Positions 1-12,400 of a stretch of DNA of 64,000 bases are shown here, piece after piece. Position numbers and translations under genes: made by a program. The stretch comes from Cunninghamia lanceolata. Taxonomy: Eukaryota > Streptophyta > Pinopsida > Cupressales > Cupressaceae. The notes under the pieces were generated by a model. That model made no database searches. It saw nothing but the letters and a program-made list of their open reading frames with translations, and was not told the origin of the DNA. Each line of letters starts with the position of its first letter. Position 1 is the first letter of the stretch. The stretch is taken from positions 10,806,001 through 10,870,000 of the forward strand of contig BSBN01000849.1 in assembly GCA_027924645.1 (NCBI GenBank), in the 5' to 3' direction.

Positions 1-771
1 TTCTGTTTTAGGTAAAATTTGGATTGCTTAATGTTTTGGTTGTTAGATGTTTGAATCCTCCTTTCACCTAACACATTCAAGGACCTTCGGATTGAGTGGC
101 AGAGCACTAACAGGTCCTTGGTCACTTACAAATGTGGGGAAACTTGGATTAGGGTGTTTAATTATCATTTTTCCTGAACTCTTATGCTTAATTGACCATT
201 AAAATCTTAATTTTGCAAATGCGACAGTAAACGGATGAATTACAGAAAAATATCTTTCAGAGGGATGTAAAATATCAAATCACAGAGTACCTATTTTTGG
301 GGGTTCGAGGTAGAAAATTCGGGGACACTGGAGCGAGTGCCCAAGTCCAAGGCCTATATTTTTGTCTGGATCTAAGAACTCAGTTTGCAATTCTTTCCTG
401 TTGTTCTAGAGATTTTCTCGTCATGGAACTTGGAGGACTAATGAGCGGGCGCCCAAGTCCAGGGGGTAGATTTTCTTCCTATTCTACAATTTTAACACTC
501 CAAGATGTCTTCTTGCAACTTCACTTTGTCTAGCTCCTCAACCTGTAACCTGCAACCATGAAAACTTTGCTCTTGCAACACAATGAAAGCCTTGAATCAC
601 CTTGAGAATGCATAAACATCACAATTTCCATCTAGTTTACAAATGAATGCCTAAACATGCTCTTATATGCAACTACAAAGACTCTCGCTAAGATTTTGTA
701 AACTCAAACTTACCGTGTCGGCATAGGACCCAAGTAACGGTCACAAGCCAACACCCAAAAATTGGGACTGC
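1..771. other. Intergenic, no gene seen
   Basis: I see no convincing gene. The one ORF of note, 297-533 (+), has no recognisable domain and lies in a stretch with two similar pieces around the phrase GCCCAAGTCCA (near 337 and 450), so it looks like repeat-derived sequence. Confidence 0.5.
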
Positions 772-827
772 CCCAAAATAGGGTAGGACTAGGGCCCGAG
801 TACCCAAGTCCTCCCCCCTATTTTGGG
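772..827. repeat. Imperfect hairpin (inverted repeat)
   Basis: The left arm CCCAAAATAGGGTAGGACT (772-790) pairs with the right arm at 807-827, which reads AGTCC, a C-run, then CTATTTTGGG. The loop is about 16 bases. The two arms differ by small changes near the G/C runs. It could be the core of a fold-back element or a structured piece of an old LTR. No coding sequence is attached. Confidence 0.6.
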
Positions 828-1009
828 TAGGGTTAATCTCAAGGGGTCCTCCTAGGTCCCATTTGTCGTGTCACCTAGGACTCATTCCATCGGGATGCTA
901 AATTATGAAGTAAGATGTCCTAAATGCATGCAAAAGACCCAGGAGCTAAACTTAAAGAGGGAAAAACCCCCAAGGGGACATTTTCTGACGTTACATTTTC
1001 CATAGTCTC

Positions 1010-2695
1010 TTTTCATGTATATAAATTTCAAACAAAGAAATATTTCTTGCAAAATAACATTAATGCTTCTTTATATTTTTCATGTCATAAAATGACTATA
1101 ATTTACAACCAAAATATAATATACTTTTAACAAAAAACTTTAAAAGATCTTTTTTAGTTTAAAAATAATTTTAATAGGAAAACTTTTGAAAAAAAAAATA
1201 AAAATGAAAGAAAAAAACAAACTAAGTAAAAAATGATAATTACAAAGTAAAACTACTAAATTAAAAAAAAAAAAAAAGATAAGTTTTTCTATCAACATGG
1301 ATTGGGCTTATATATTATTCAGTGGTGGTTAAGATTAGATATTCCAACACTACAACTTTTAAAAACTAGAATCAAAAGTAAGACATTGGATTTCAAGCAA
1401 AAGTTCCATTTGTAGATATTTCCTAGGCCCAGAATGATATGATTAATGAGTAGAGAAATCATGTTTAGGGGTAAACATTAAAGTTAGATGAGGCATAAAA
1501 ATTGGCCAAGTGATCAACCATTACATGTAGACTATAGAGTTACCTGAGATCAATTAGAATGCCATTAGAATGAGTCAGTATAGGAGATGTGTAACTAAGC
1601 TTGTATGTCTAGACATTTAGAGATATATTTATTTTGTTAATAACATGCCATCAAAGCCTTCCCATTGAAGAAAGTATAATAAAACCAAAGCTATTCATAA
1701 AAAATATAACAATTATCTATAGGTTGATGAACATAATTACAACATTGAACCATGATATTTAAAAATACTATGCAACTAGAACACTATTGACCAAACTATT
1801 CTAAATAGGTTCACTTGTTGGCAAATCTCACAAGTAATACCACCTTTCTCATTGCACCATTGTTACACACATTTTTGATGAGCATACTACAAAAGGAGAG
1901 AATCCAAATACCTAAATTACAATCATAAACAATGCCAAATCTTAACAAACATGAAGAACAAAGACTTAAGCTCATGGGAAAGAAAGAAATATATTATATA
2001 AGCCTATGAATGACCAAAAGGGATCAATGGGAATCATATGCCTATACATACAATAAGCTATTAGGAAAGATAACAAACATAAATAAAGTATATGCAATTA
2101 AAATCTTGAGAAAACTTTATAAAAAGGAAAATAGTCCTTTTCCAAATAATTCAAAAGTAATTTAAATAAATGAAAGATGTAGACCACAAAAAATAATTAG
2201 CAATCAACTTTGAAGGCAAGCTCGTTGACATGATAGATAGCCATAACACAACTTAATTAAACAATGGAGACATCGATTAGCTAAATGATTTGATATTTAA
2301 TTTGGGCATTGTGGCTATGAGGATTTATCAATTTTGAAACACACAAAAGAGGACCAGACATAGACCCTAATGTATAGAAACATAACACATACATAGCTTG
2401 AAGCATTTTCATAAAATATTTATACACATGTGAAACATATAAGGAGTTACATATAGTTAGAGAAAATATAGAAAATAGAAAAGGAAATGTGTGAATAGAG
2501 TGAATAGGTATGGAAAATGTATGTGAGTTAAGAGACATGCATAGATAAGTGTGCTTTATGAGACATTTGATATATCTTGTCTCCATATAACGACTTTTGA
2601 TTATGGATAGATAACATTGAGGGTTTGTATTTGATGACCCAAACCCAAAAAATGCAAATGGTTTTCCATTGGCCTAAAGTGAGCTTCCCAAAGAA
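1010..2695. other. AT-rich duplicated intergenic DNA
   Basis: This is non-coding sequence within duplication copy A. The minus-strand ORFs at 2281-2713 are short, lack domains and are broken differently in copy B (for example around 37641-37841). I take them as chance ORFs. No RNA gene was recognised. Confidence 0.6.
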
Positions 2696-2700
2696 TTGAG

Positions 2701-4195
2701 TGTTGGACTGCACCAGACAACTGAGAGGGGGGGGTGAATCAGTTGTCCTAAAAACTTTTAACCAATTATAAACATCAACTTATCAATTACTTATATTTTG
2801 ATATAACCATGAAAGCATAGAATGAAAAGCTCAACACAATAACATAATCAACATAGAAGACACCAGATTTTTACCTGGAAAACCCTAAAAGGGAAAAACC
2901 ATAGTGGGTGTTAGCCCACAGAAATATATAAGTTATATCAATACCGAAAAACAAAGGCTCACTACCCAAATTGCTCACCTCAAAGAACGGCTCAGTGCCA
3001 AAGGGTGGCTCACTGCCAAGGGTTGGCTCACTGCCAAAATGGTGAACTGATTAAGCAACATCTACTCCATGCCTGGGTTCAATTCCTTTGAAGCACAATA
3101 AAACTTCCCTACTCTGCTCTTTCACACCTTCACACTTGTCTCATCACATTCGTACACTCATACAACTTTCGCAACTACATTACATGCTTTTATACAATTC
3201 ATGAACCTTGGAATGTACATCAAGGTCAACATTACATTGATCAACCATTGGAACAATCTCTAAGGTTGGCATTTCAATCATACATAAAATAGGTCTAGAC
3301 CTAATACAAATTAAGGTAAGGAAAATATGTAAGGATGTATGTGGATCATGCCACGCCTTAGCTGGGACTCAAATGCAATCTTCCATGTCATGTCACGCCT
3401 CTACAATCTTCAATGCTTCTCCGCAATTTACGAAATCAACCAAATCGGTCAAGACTGGTGAGAACATTAGGTCTTCTAAGAGTATTCTTCAACCACGATC
3501 CAAATTTCTCTTTGTGGACCAATCCAAAGGTAGGAACATGATTAAGAGACATCCACAAGTACATTATAATCATTAGAAACATCCGCACAATACCCAAACA
3601 CTTTACCCATCAGATTCTTTAAATCAGAGCACAAGAACAACACTGTCAGCCACTGTCATAAGAAAAGATCGCTTGTGGACCACCAAATCATGAACTATTG
3701 TAGTTGAAGGCACTTAACATCATACCAGACTTAACTCTAGAACCGCAGATGGAAATACTTCAATGCGAATGAATGCGGAGCATAACACTTTCTCCTTGTC
3801 ACCACAAAATACACAAAAAAAAGTAGGTTTTACTCTAGTGAACACAACTCACTCAAATCTTCATACCGAAGGCTCAAACTTGGAATATAACCTCTTCAGA
3901 TAGACTTCTAAATAACTTTCAATCCACAGGAAAAGATATTCATTCTATAGGAAATGCGGAGCTATCTTCTAGACTATTCTTCAGAGTCTAATACACTGTT
4001 TCCACTACAACACATTGTTTCCACCAAAGGAGCTAATTTTCTCAATATCCTCAACATCAGGATCACTTACATAGGTAAATACAAAGCATCTCATTCATGA
4101 CAAGAAAGCAACAAAATAAGAGCACAGTTGACACCAATGACAACACATATATGTTGACATCAATGACAACACCGATTAGGCACATACTTGCAACA
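2701..4195 (-). mobile_element. Solo LTR (Copia-type), 1495 bp, TSD TTGAG
   Basis: The element begins TGTTGGACTG and ends TACTTGCAACA, the usual TG...CA LTR ends, and is flanked by the 5-bp repeat TTGAG (2696-2700 and 4196-4200). The duplication partner near 38103-38113 has one TTGAG and no insert, so this is a proven insertion with its empty site. The start carries the ACAACTGA / TCAGTTGT hairpin around a G-run (2717-2746) and several GGCTCACTGCC repeats (about 2957-3040). The Copia-2 LTRs share both, with that end next to the primer site, so this copy reads on the minus strand. No internal region is present, as expected after LTR-LTR recombination. Confidence 0.92.
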
Positions 4196-4726
4196 TTGAG
4201 ATGTCTTAACAATGTCCTTGGCAATGAGGTGCCAACTTCAATAAACTTGAGCACAGGGGATGACATGTTTTTTGGTAGGCTAGTTTCCCTCACTATTCTT
4301 GATCCTTAGCAACACATGCCTCAATAGCTCCGCTGAAATGTTCACCCACAATCTCTACTACAAAACAACACTATTCTTATAATTGTTATTATACATTGCA
4401 CTTTGTGATCAACATCAGATACTATAGTACAACTTCTTGTCTAAGCAACTATTGAAATGATACCAATGTCATCTTTCACATCATGTAGAATGCTTGTGAA
4501 TGACATCTTTCTTACAATTGATTAGCTCCAAATCTCATCCATACAAACCCTAGCCTCCTCTATAAAAGCCAACCAATTTATAAAAGGTCGATACTACAAA
4601 ATCAACCATCCTTCCCTGGTGAAGAACCAAAAAAGTAAAAGGTTTCAAATATAAAGATAAAGCATGCAACACTATTTTACCTTCACCTTGATCCTTCATT
4701 TCTCTTTGATAGAGATGATTGGAACT

Positions 4727-5095
4727 TTCTGGACGACTTGTATAGGTCATTCGGTCGTGCGTCCGTTCCAAAAAGTCGTTGAGCAATGGCTCATAAACCT
4801 TTGCGGGACGTGAATGGCAATATCCTTTTATCCTATTGTCCTCTTTTATTTGTAATCACTCATCACCGTTTCCCCACTAAGAATTGAATGTTGTCACGCC
4901 ATATGAATGCAGTAGTAAATGTTGGCCTCTCTTCCTCATTTCCAGTGTGGTGGAGGGATCCTTCCTTCCTTATTTCCAATCCAAAGCCTTCCACGGCTTC
5001 TTTTCTCTTATAAATATTACATTACGCGTTTGGCATGATACATGGGACGAGAACTATTTTCGCTTCGACATTTATGTTCTTAGTTCCTTGAGAAT
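4727..5095 (+). promoter_or_regulatory. Orphan CML promoter and 5' leader, coding region missing
   Basis: This stretch is nearly identical to 40609-40980, the upstream region of the intact CML-A gene. It keeps the TATA-like CTTATAAATATT (about 5018-5029) and leader sequence as far as TTCCTTGAGA. There the match stops, and copy A jumps straight to sequence that in copy B lies past the CML-A 3' UTR (about 41875). The coding region and both UTR ends were therefore lost from copy A or never copied. Copies of ATTTAATGAGTATAT at the junction (5094-5135) may have helped a deletion. Whether it is still transcribed cannot be judged from sequence. Confidence 0.8.
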
Positions 5096-5890
5096 TTAAT
5101 GAGTATATAGAGTATCATTAATTTAATGAGTATATTTAATGGTATATGGTTTTCAAAATTAAATGTTAGAAGTATATTATTAAATGTAATAAATGAAAGC
5201 ATTTAGTTTTGTGATTGAAGAATGCATGGTTCATGTGAAGATTTTAGAGATTATGACAGACTATAACTCACCTTGGAATTAAAATATTCTCAATGTTGTA
5301 GAGGCTCAAGTTTGTAGATTAAGGTTGAGTCTATGTTTGTGGAAATGTTTTGTACTTACAAATTTGATATGGTATTTGGTGCAATTTTGCTTCTTGTTTC
5401 TCTTGATTCACCTTTGGAGGATTGCCATCAATGTCATGAGGGAACATGTTTTTCTAGGTCATCTCTCAAAAAATGTAAGAACAAGATGATAGCATGCAAG
5501 GGCCCAGGGATGAAATATGCATATTTGTTACTTCTTTTAACGCATCAAAACCAAATACTTTGCTATTTATTACTCCATTAAGGCCCTAGAATAGGAGAGG
5601 ACTTTTGGATTCTAGATGTTTAAAATGAATGCCTTTAAATACTAGCATATCACATCAAATTTACAAAACATGTACTTAGTCAACTCAAGATAAGAAAATA
5701 AAGGGAACAATTGGCCAAATTTAAATTATGAATCTTAGAAAGGCAAGGGTCAAATTTGCAACCTTAACCTTGTGACTGTAATAATGACCTTGGGTGGGCA
5801 AACAATCAGATTTAGATGGCTAATGGCTATATTGAGATATGCGTATAGGTAAGTGTGATAAATGCAAGGCTTAGGTGAATGTATTGTAGT

Positions 5891-5985
5891 ATGTGTGTAT
5901 AAGGATAAGGTAAGGGCTCAAAATGTGAGAATGTGTGTATAAGGATAAGGCAGGAGCTAAATATGTGAGATGTGTGTATCAGGAT
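5891..5985. repeat. Minisatellite, ~40-bp unit, about 2.4 copies
   Basis: Units start with ATGTGTGTAT at 5891, 5931 and 5970 and continue with AAGGATAAGG and an A/T-rich half ending TGTGAGA. The third unit is partial. Copy B of the duplication (about 42433-42480) has only one unit plus the start of the next, so copy number changed after the duplication. Confidence 0.75.
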
Positions 5986-7456
5986 AGATAAAGTCCAGAG
6001 GAATGAGCCAATTTTACACAAGATTGCATCATTTAAATTTGAGTTCTAGTAGAAAATTGTATAAAAGTTTGTCTCAACATTTTCAATTGCACTTTGTGCT
6101 CGTAATCAGGAAGAGGAGAGTAAAATGAGATAGATTGCAAGCCCAGGATCATTAGAAGCAAGGAGAAGAAAGAGAGGAATGAAAATTGAGGGTCCCAAGG
6201 AGAGAGAAAATCCTATAACTAAAAAGTTAAAAAAGAAAGAGAGAAAAAAGAATTAATAAAATTTTTAATATAAGAAAGAATTTAGAGGGTAAGTGCAAGA
6301 AGATGAGTTCACTTTTTGGCCAAAAAGTGGAAGTGTTTTTCTCATTTTTCAAATTTTATCATAATTGGAGTGACAATTTGAAGTACTTGTATATAAAATA
6401 TTAAAATGATGTAAAAATAAGAAATGTAGGATCTCGTTTCTAATTTTCAAATATGTAATTTTTTCTAATACCCAGATGATGAAAGTTTGTTTTTTATTGG
6501 ATGTACAAAAAGTGGCTTTTTAAAAGTTCCCTGTTTTTTGCCAAAGCATGCATGTGTACAACCAACATAATTTGACCTAAATGAAGGTATATTTCTAATT
6601 CCTTTTGTGGATAGATGCACAGGATGTTGAATTTTGGTTAGGATATTTTTTTTTGTAATTTTTTGATAAATATGTTTTTTAATTAATTTTTTAATGACCC
6701 TAATTAGTTTTTTTGAAACCCCTCGTGTACGACCAATATAATTTGACATAAAATGATCAATTCACTATTTTTTTTCATCATGTAGAGAATGATATCTAGA
6801 TTGGTCAAACATACTTTTTTTTCAAGAAACTTTCAAAATCAAAAGTTATTAAAAAAATAGTAACATATGTTATTTCAAGTTTATGAGTCTGTTTGTTTAG
6901 AAAATAATTAATAAATAGAAAATTATGTCTAATAGTAGAAAAAATTACATATTTGAAAACTAGACTTTTAGATCTACAATGGGTTTTAATTTTGTTAAAA
7001 TATTCTGAAAAAAAGTCGTCAGCCACAGTGGTGAAACTAGTTTTTTCTCTTATTTTTTTCATGGTCTCCTAGTTGCAAGTCCAAGGCTTAGGTTTGGGTT
7101 TCCAAGCCTTTACCAAGCCTAAAACTAATGCAAATTGGTAGGTTTGTAGTTTGAATTATTTAGAAATGGGTGCTCGTTTTAAAAATAACGGGTACTTGTT
7201 TCAAAACGGGCACCCATTTCTTATTTAGCCGCTATTTATTTATTTTCATAAATTCATAGTACAAAAGATACTCTACAACATTCTTTTTTACTGGTACGAT
7301 GAGAAACGATGAATTTTGCAAGTTTTTAATATGCAAGGTGTCAATTAAAGCTCTCAATGGGACATATTTTATGCAATTTTTACAAGGATTTAATCACAAG
7401 GAGCATTTTCAAATGGAATGAAGTAAAAAATCTATTTTTTATAGAGATTCAATTTG
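5986..7456. other. AT-rich intergenic DNA
   Basis: There is no gene I can support. Minus-strand ORFs at 6465-6749 and 6805-7062 are lysine/isoleucine-rich products of AT-rich DNA without domains. Confidence 0.55.
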
Positions 7457-7550
7457 TTATAGATATCACTTTTTTTCCATAGTAACAAAATTACAACTTT
7501 CTTGATACATCACAAGCTGATGGCGTTTGAAGTCTGCACCATCGCGAGCT

Positions 7551-7576
7551 GAGCTAGGGCATCCGTGCCCTAGCTC
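7551..7576. repeat. Perfect 11-bp hairpin in LINE-1 5' UTR
   Basis: GAGCTAGGGCA (7551-7561) and TGCCCTAGCTC (7566-7576) are perfect reverse complements around the 4-base loop TCCG. It lies about 80 bp inside the element's 5' end, in the presumed internal promoter or 5' UTR. In RNA it would form a stable tetraloop hairpin. Confidence 0.85.
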
Positions 7577-7607
7577 GTGACTGTGCTTCCTGGTTTTTGT
7601 GCCGTTT

Positions 7608-7646
7608 GGGGGGGGTTGTTCTGTGTTTTCGGGGGGGGGGGGGGGG
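7608..7646 (+). other. G-tracts (G8 and G16) in LINE-1 5' UTR
   Basis: Uninterrupted G-runs lie at 7608-7615 (8 G) and 7631-7646 (16 G), followed by TTTC. Such tracts can form G-quadruplexes and are also prone to slippage and assembly error, so the exact length of the long run may be unreliable. Confidence 0.7.
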
Positions 7647-8002
7647 TTTCTTTTCTTTGCAGTGTGAGTATCTTTCAGGGGTGCGTGGCCTGTGCTTGGT
7701 CCTCTTCTACCTCCCTTCGCTCCTCCATGGTTCACCTTGGAGCCCTGCGTGGAGTGTATGCCCTTGGCACTTCTGTGGTGGCGAGCGATTGCTCAAGCAG
7801 GGGTTAGGTTGCAGCAAGGTGTAGCGGGAGGATACGTGGGGTGTGTTGAACTTAAGGATCCTGTGTAGGGTTTTTTCTCCTTTCCTGGTGCGGGTGTGTG
7901 TTGGATCGGGTGGTGGGCATTTGTTCAGAGCCTGAGTGGAGGTGGTGGTGTGGGGCTGCCCTACACTCTACCTTTTGTAGTTTGTGCAGATCCACCTAGG
8001 GT

Positions 8003-9441
8003 TTGATGGCTTCTTTGAAGGGGGACACTTTCAGGATGTCTCCTGACATGGACTTTTGGGCAGCGATAGGCTCGAAGTCTCCGGATCAAGGCATGAAGAC
8101 TTTCGACAATACTCTTTTCGCTCAAGATTCAGGGTTTAGTGGAGCGGGTGCGCATTATGGAGCGTGCATCCCGAAGGTTAATGGCTGTCTCAAGCATTGC
8201 AAGGAGAGGCCAAAGCTGGTCATTCCGCTTGAGATGATTGCTGAAGACATTGAATATTACTCAAATCACTCCTTGTATTGCAAATTTTTGGGAATGAGGA
8301 CTTTGCTTCAGTTTTTGGAGTCTTGAGCCCAGAGAACTGGGGCTCCGGAGGGTGAAATGGACATCATGCTACTCGCAAATAACTATTTTATGGTTACTTT
8401 TAATTGCGTGGCTGATCGCAATAAAGTCTTTGCAGGAGGCCCTTATTTCCATAACCAGGTGGGGTTGTTTATCAAGCCATGGCATGTTGGCTTTATCCCC
8501 TCAGAGGAGTTGCCAAATCGGGTGCCAGTGTGGGTTCGTCTACCTCAGTTTCCGGTGGAATGTTGCTGGGAGGATACCCTGCAACTGATAGCTTCGCTAC
8601 TAGGAAAGCCAGTAGGTTCTTCAATGCCAATCTTGGGGAAAAAGGTAATGACCTTTGCTCGCATCTGTGTTGAGATTGATCTTAGCAGGCCCTTGCCCGA
8701 TGCTGTGGATATGTGTGCGGGATCTTTCTCTTGGGTGTAGCAATTGGACTACGAGACTCTTCCTTTTCGTTGTCGTCTTTGTCACGTCTATGATCATCTC
8801 CAGTGAAAGTGCCCTAAATCTAAGCCCTTGGACTCTTAGCCTTCACAACCTCCCCGCAACTCCCTGGGGTCGATAAGGGAAAGGGTCTCGTCTTTGGTGA
8901 GGGGGTTGATGCTGAGGGTTTTGTTTCGGTCAAGGCTCGCAATAGGAATAGGGGTCAAAAGAGGACATTAAAGGAAAGTCAGGATGAGGACACATTTAAC
9001 AGGTTTGAGATACTGGATGATCTCACCCAACAGGAAGTGAACCTAGGGATGGTAAGTTTATTGCAGGGGGTTGAGGGTTCAGCTCAGGAGGTCTTAACTT
9101 CAAGTGCGTCAATAGAACCATAGGATGTTGAGGCTTTGCACATGGATACAGATCAGCCGATGGTGGGTTCAGTGGTGCCGGTTCCTCCTGTTGAAGCCTT
9201 GAAAGTTGGTGGGGATTCGTCTCTTTCTGGGAGGCCCATGGGCTTAGTTGCAGCTAGGAGTAGCAAATCTTCTCCTCATTTGGGCCTTATGCAAAAGGAC
9301 CTTAAGAAGGGTGGGGTGGAGAAATCTGTCAAACCTGGCAGAAAGAAGGATCTGGAAAAGATCAAATTGATGGGTGAGACTTTGGTGGAGTCAGGGTTAG
9401 TAAAGACTTTGGATTCTCACTTTTCGAGCCCCTTGAAATGA
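8003..9441 (+). pseudogene. LINE-1 ORF1: DUF4283 / zinc-knuckle nucleic-acid-binding protein, broken
   Basis: ORF1 of plant L1-type elements encodes an RNA-binding protein. Here 8003-8326 and 8357-8740 are in one frame, separated by a TGA at 8324-8326 where Trp would restore reading. The second part contains PVWVRLPQFPVECCWEDTL, typical of the DUF4283 domain. Past a TAG at about 8738 comes a CCHC-like knuckle (CRLC, then H, then KC, about 8785-8815) with a TGA inside it. A frameshift near 8870 leads to a Lys/Ser-rich tail (9136-9441). The final TGA (9439-9441) overlaps the ORF2 start as ATGA. At least four lesions make it a pseudogene. Confidence 0.85.
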
Positions 9442-12400
9442 TTGTTTTATCATGGAATGTAAGGGGCTTGAACAACAGCCCTAAACAAAAAGCGGTTAAT
9501 GATTTGATTAGAATTCAAGGTCCTGATGTTCTTTTTTTTGCAAGAGACCAAGCTTATAGTTGAGACTATGTTTAGTTCGGCTCCTAAGTTGTGGCGGAAC
9601 GGGGATTGCCAATGTACTGGATCCCATGGATCCTCTGGGGGTTTAGCTTGCTTCTGGAACTCGCGGAAGATCTGTTCTCTTTGGTGGTTGTCGTCTAAGT
9701 TTGCTATAACCATGATTGCTTCTAGTTTTGAGATAGGGGAAGTCGTTCTCCTCTCTAATATTTATGCTCCTATTGACTTGCGGGGTAAACAATCTCTTTG
9801 GGCCCATATTAGATTCATCCGTAGTCTGGCACCTCTCCATCCTTGGATTTTGGCTGGAGATTTTAATGCTATCTTAGAGTTGGCTGAAAAGCGTGGTGGG
9901 ACGGCGAGGTTGGATCCCTCTGCGCTGCTTATGCGCAATTACATTGATGCTTTGAATTTAGTTGATATCAAGCCCAGGAACGGTCAGTTTACTTGGAATA
10001 ATCGCAGGGTTGGGGAAAATTGTATTGCGGAGAGATTGGATCATTTTTTGGTCTCTTGTTATTGGGTTGATGGTAGGTGGTCTTTGTGCTTTGAGATCTT
10101 GGACTGGAGAGGATCCGATCACTGGCCTATCAAGCTCTCAAGTATGTCTTCTCAAGTGCCTCGCTCTCCTTTTAGATTTTAACTCATGTGGTTGCGGGAT
10201 CAGTCTATGTTCGATTATGTGGCCAATTGGTGGAGGTGGGGCAGGCCTGCTCATGGTACGACAATGTATACCTTTGCTAAATTGCTGCAGTATGTGAAAT
10301 ATAAGCATTGGAATCATCAATGCTTTGGGAATATTTTTCATGCTAAGGTAGCTGCTCAGGCTAAGTTGGATGGCATTACGAGACTAATAAGGGAGGATGG
10401 GATGACTGCTGATTTACTTCAGGACGAAGCTCAGGCATTGAAAGCTCTAGAGGAGTGTGAGCTTAGGGAGGAATTATTTTGGAAGCAAAATGCCTGAATT
10501 GATTGGCTTCAGGAAGGGGATAAAAATACCACTTTTTTCTTCAATTCGGTGAAAGCCAGGAGGCATGGTAATTCTATCTCGGTTCTGGTAAATAATAGGG
10601 GTGAGCGGCTGTCCTCCTTTCCTGAAATCTCGTTTGAGGTGGTGCAGTACTTCTCCACTCTTTTTCAGGAAGTCTCGCTTGGGGGGTCACCTGAAGAAGC
10701 CTAGGCTCTTTCCTGTATTCCCACTCTAGTGCCTAGAGATTTGAATGAGCTTCTTATGAAGGATATCACTCTTGAGGAGTTAGAAGAAACTATGTTCCAG
10801 ATGAAGAAAGGGAAAGCCCTTGGTCCTGATGGCTTCCCGGTTGAGTTCTACCAAGAATTCTGGGACATTATCAAGCTGGATCTTTTAGCTGTTGTCCAAG
10901 AATCTCAACATAATAAGCAAATGCTAAAGGCTTCTAATGCAACCTTTCTCGCCCTCATACCCAAGTGTGATGGGGCAAATAGGTTAAGTCAATTTCGCCC
11001 CATTTCTCTTTGCAACATTATTTATAAAATTATCTCTAAGATTATTGCTGACAGGTTAAAAAGAGGGCTAAAAGGGCTAATCTCTGAGGAGCAGAGTGGC
11101 TTTGTGGAGGGAAGGCAAATTTTGGAGGGTATTGTTATTGCCACTGAATCCATTCACTCTATGGCCATTTCCAAAGATAAGGCGATGTTTATCAAGTTGG
11201 ATTGGCTAAGGCCTATGACAGGGTCAGGTGGTCCTTCCTTCGGAAGACTCTCAGTGCTTTTGGTTTTGGTGAAGAATGGATTCACTGGTTTATGAGTTGC
11301 ATCACTTCAGTCTCCTTCTTGGTGCTTATCAATGGGGAACACACGGAGTTATTCGATGCTTCTAGGGGGCTTCGTCAGGAGATCCTTTGTCTCCATATTT
11401 GTTTCTTCTCCTCGCTGAAGGTTTGGGAAGGATGATTAGAAGAAATCTAGAGGGTGGTCTTATTCAGGGTTGGCAATGGGGTGGTTCAGTGCCTCTGCAG
11501 TCTCACCTACAGTTTGTGGATGACACTGCTCTGATGGGCATGGCTACAATGAGTGAAGCTGTTAATTTGCGCAGGGTGTTGGATGACTACCTAATTGCGT
11601 CGGGTCAATTGATCAATGAAGACAAGTCTTCCATCTTCTTCTTCAATACTCCGGGCCCCATCCAGCAGAGGATTGCTTAGACTTTGTGCTTTTAGATAGG
11701 GAATCTCCCTTTGATCTATCTGGGTATTCCCATCTCAGTTAGTCGTTTACCTAGGGAGTCTCGGCAGAACATTTTGGACAAATTTTGGGTGAAAGTTAAT
11801 CATTGGACTCATCAGTGGTTATCCTTTGCTGGGCGTGTTTAGTTAATTAAGTCAGTGGTGCAGGCTTTGCCCATTTACAGGTGTATGCTCTAGGTTGCCC
11901 CGTTAGGTTTTGTTAAGGAGCTTGATATGGTTGCAAGACAATTCTTGTGGGCTGGTTGTCTTGTGTCATCCAAATGGAGTCTAGTTAGATGGGAGGTTGT
12001 TTGTAGCCCTAAACAGCTTGGGGGTCTTGGTTTACGACAGTCGGACTTGACAGGAGTTGCTCTGGCTGCGAAGCTGTATTGGCGTTGGTGCAATGAACAA
12101 GATAAGGCTTGGGCCTGGATTCTTTCCTAGAAATACTTTCCAGGGATCCCTCAGTGTGATATTCCTTGTTATCCCCTTGTTGGCAAAGGCTTGGTGATTT
12201 GGGGTACTCTAAAAAAAGGGGCTGCTCTTATTAAGGACGACTTATTTTGGATATGTAAGCAGTGGTCTAAGGCTCTTTTCTGGATTGATTCTTGGGATGG
12301 CTATCCTCCCATTATTTCCTAGTTTCCTAATTTGTTGAATCTTTTCCAGAGATTTCTTGAGGTTGGTTGGTCTCGGGTGAGTGATTTCAAATCCATTACT

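Larger units (their letters stand above)
990..5985. repeat. Segmental duplication, copy A
   Basis: From about 990 to 5985 the sequence follows the same order as 34848-42475, with high similarity by eye. Matching anchors include the stretch starting at 1027 (34880 in copy B), the block at 2326-2700 (37733-38108), 4201-4720 (38109-38628), 4727-5095 (40609-40980) and 5113-5975 (41875-42475). Copy A has its own solo LTR (2701-4195). It lacks three segments of copy B: a solo LTR at 36187-37732, a 2-kb segment at 38629-40608, and the CML-A transcription unit (about 40985-41870). Confidence 0.9.

Noticed and set aside
297..533. 78-codon plus-strand ORF
   Set aside because: No domain, lies over short repeated phrases, no promoter or neighbouring exon signals.
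6465..7062. Two minus-strand ORFs of 94 and 85 codons
   Set aside because: Amino-acid make-up (Lys, Ile, Asn, Phe) is what AT-rich DNA gives by chance; no domain seen.
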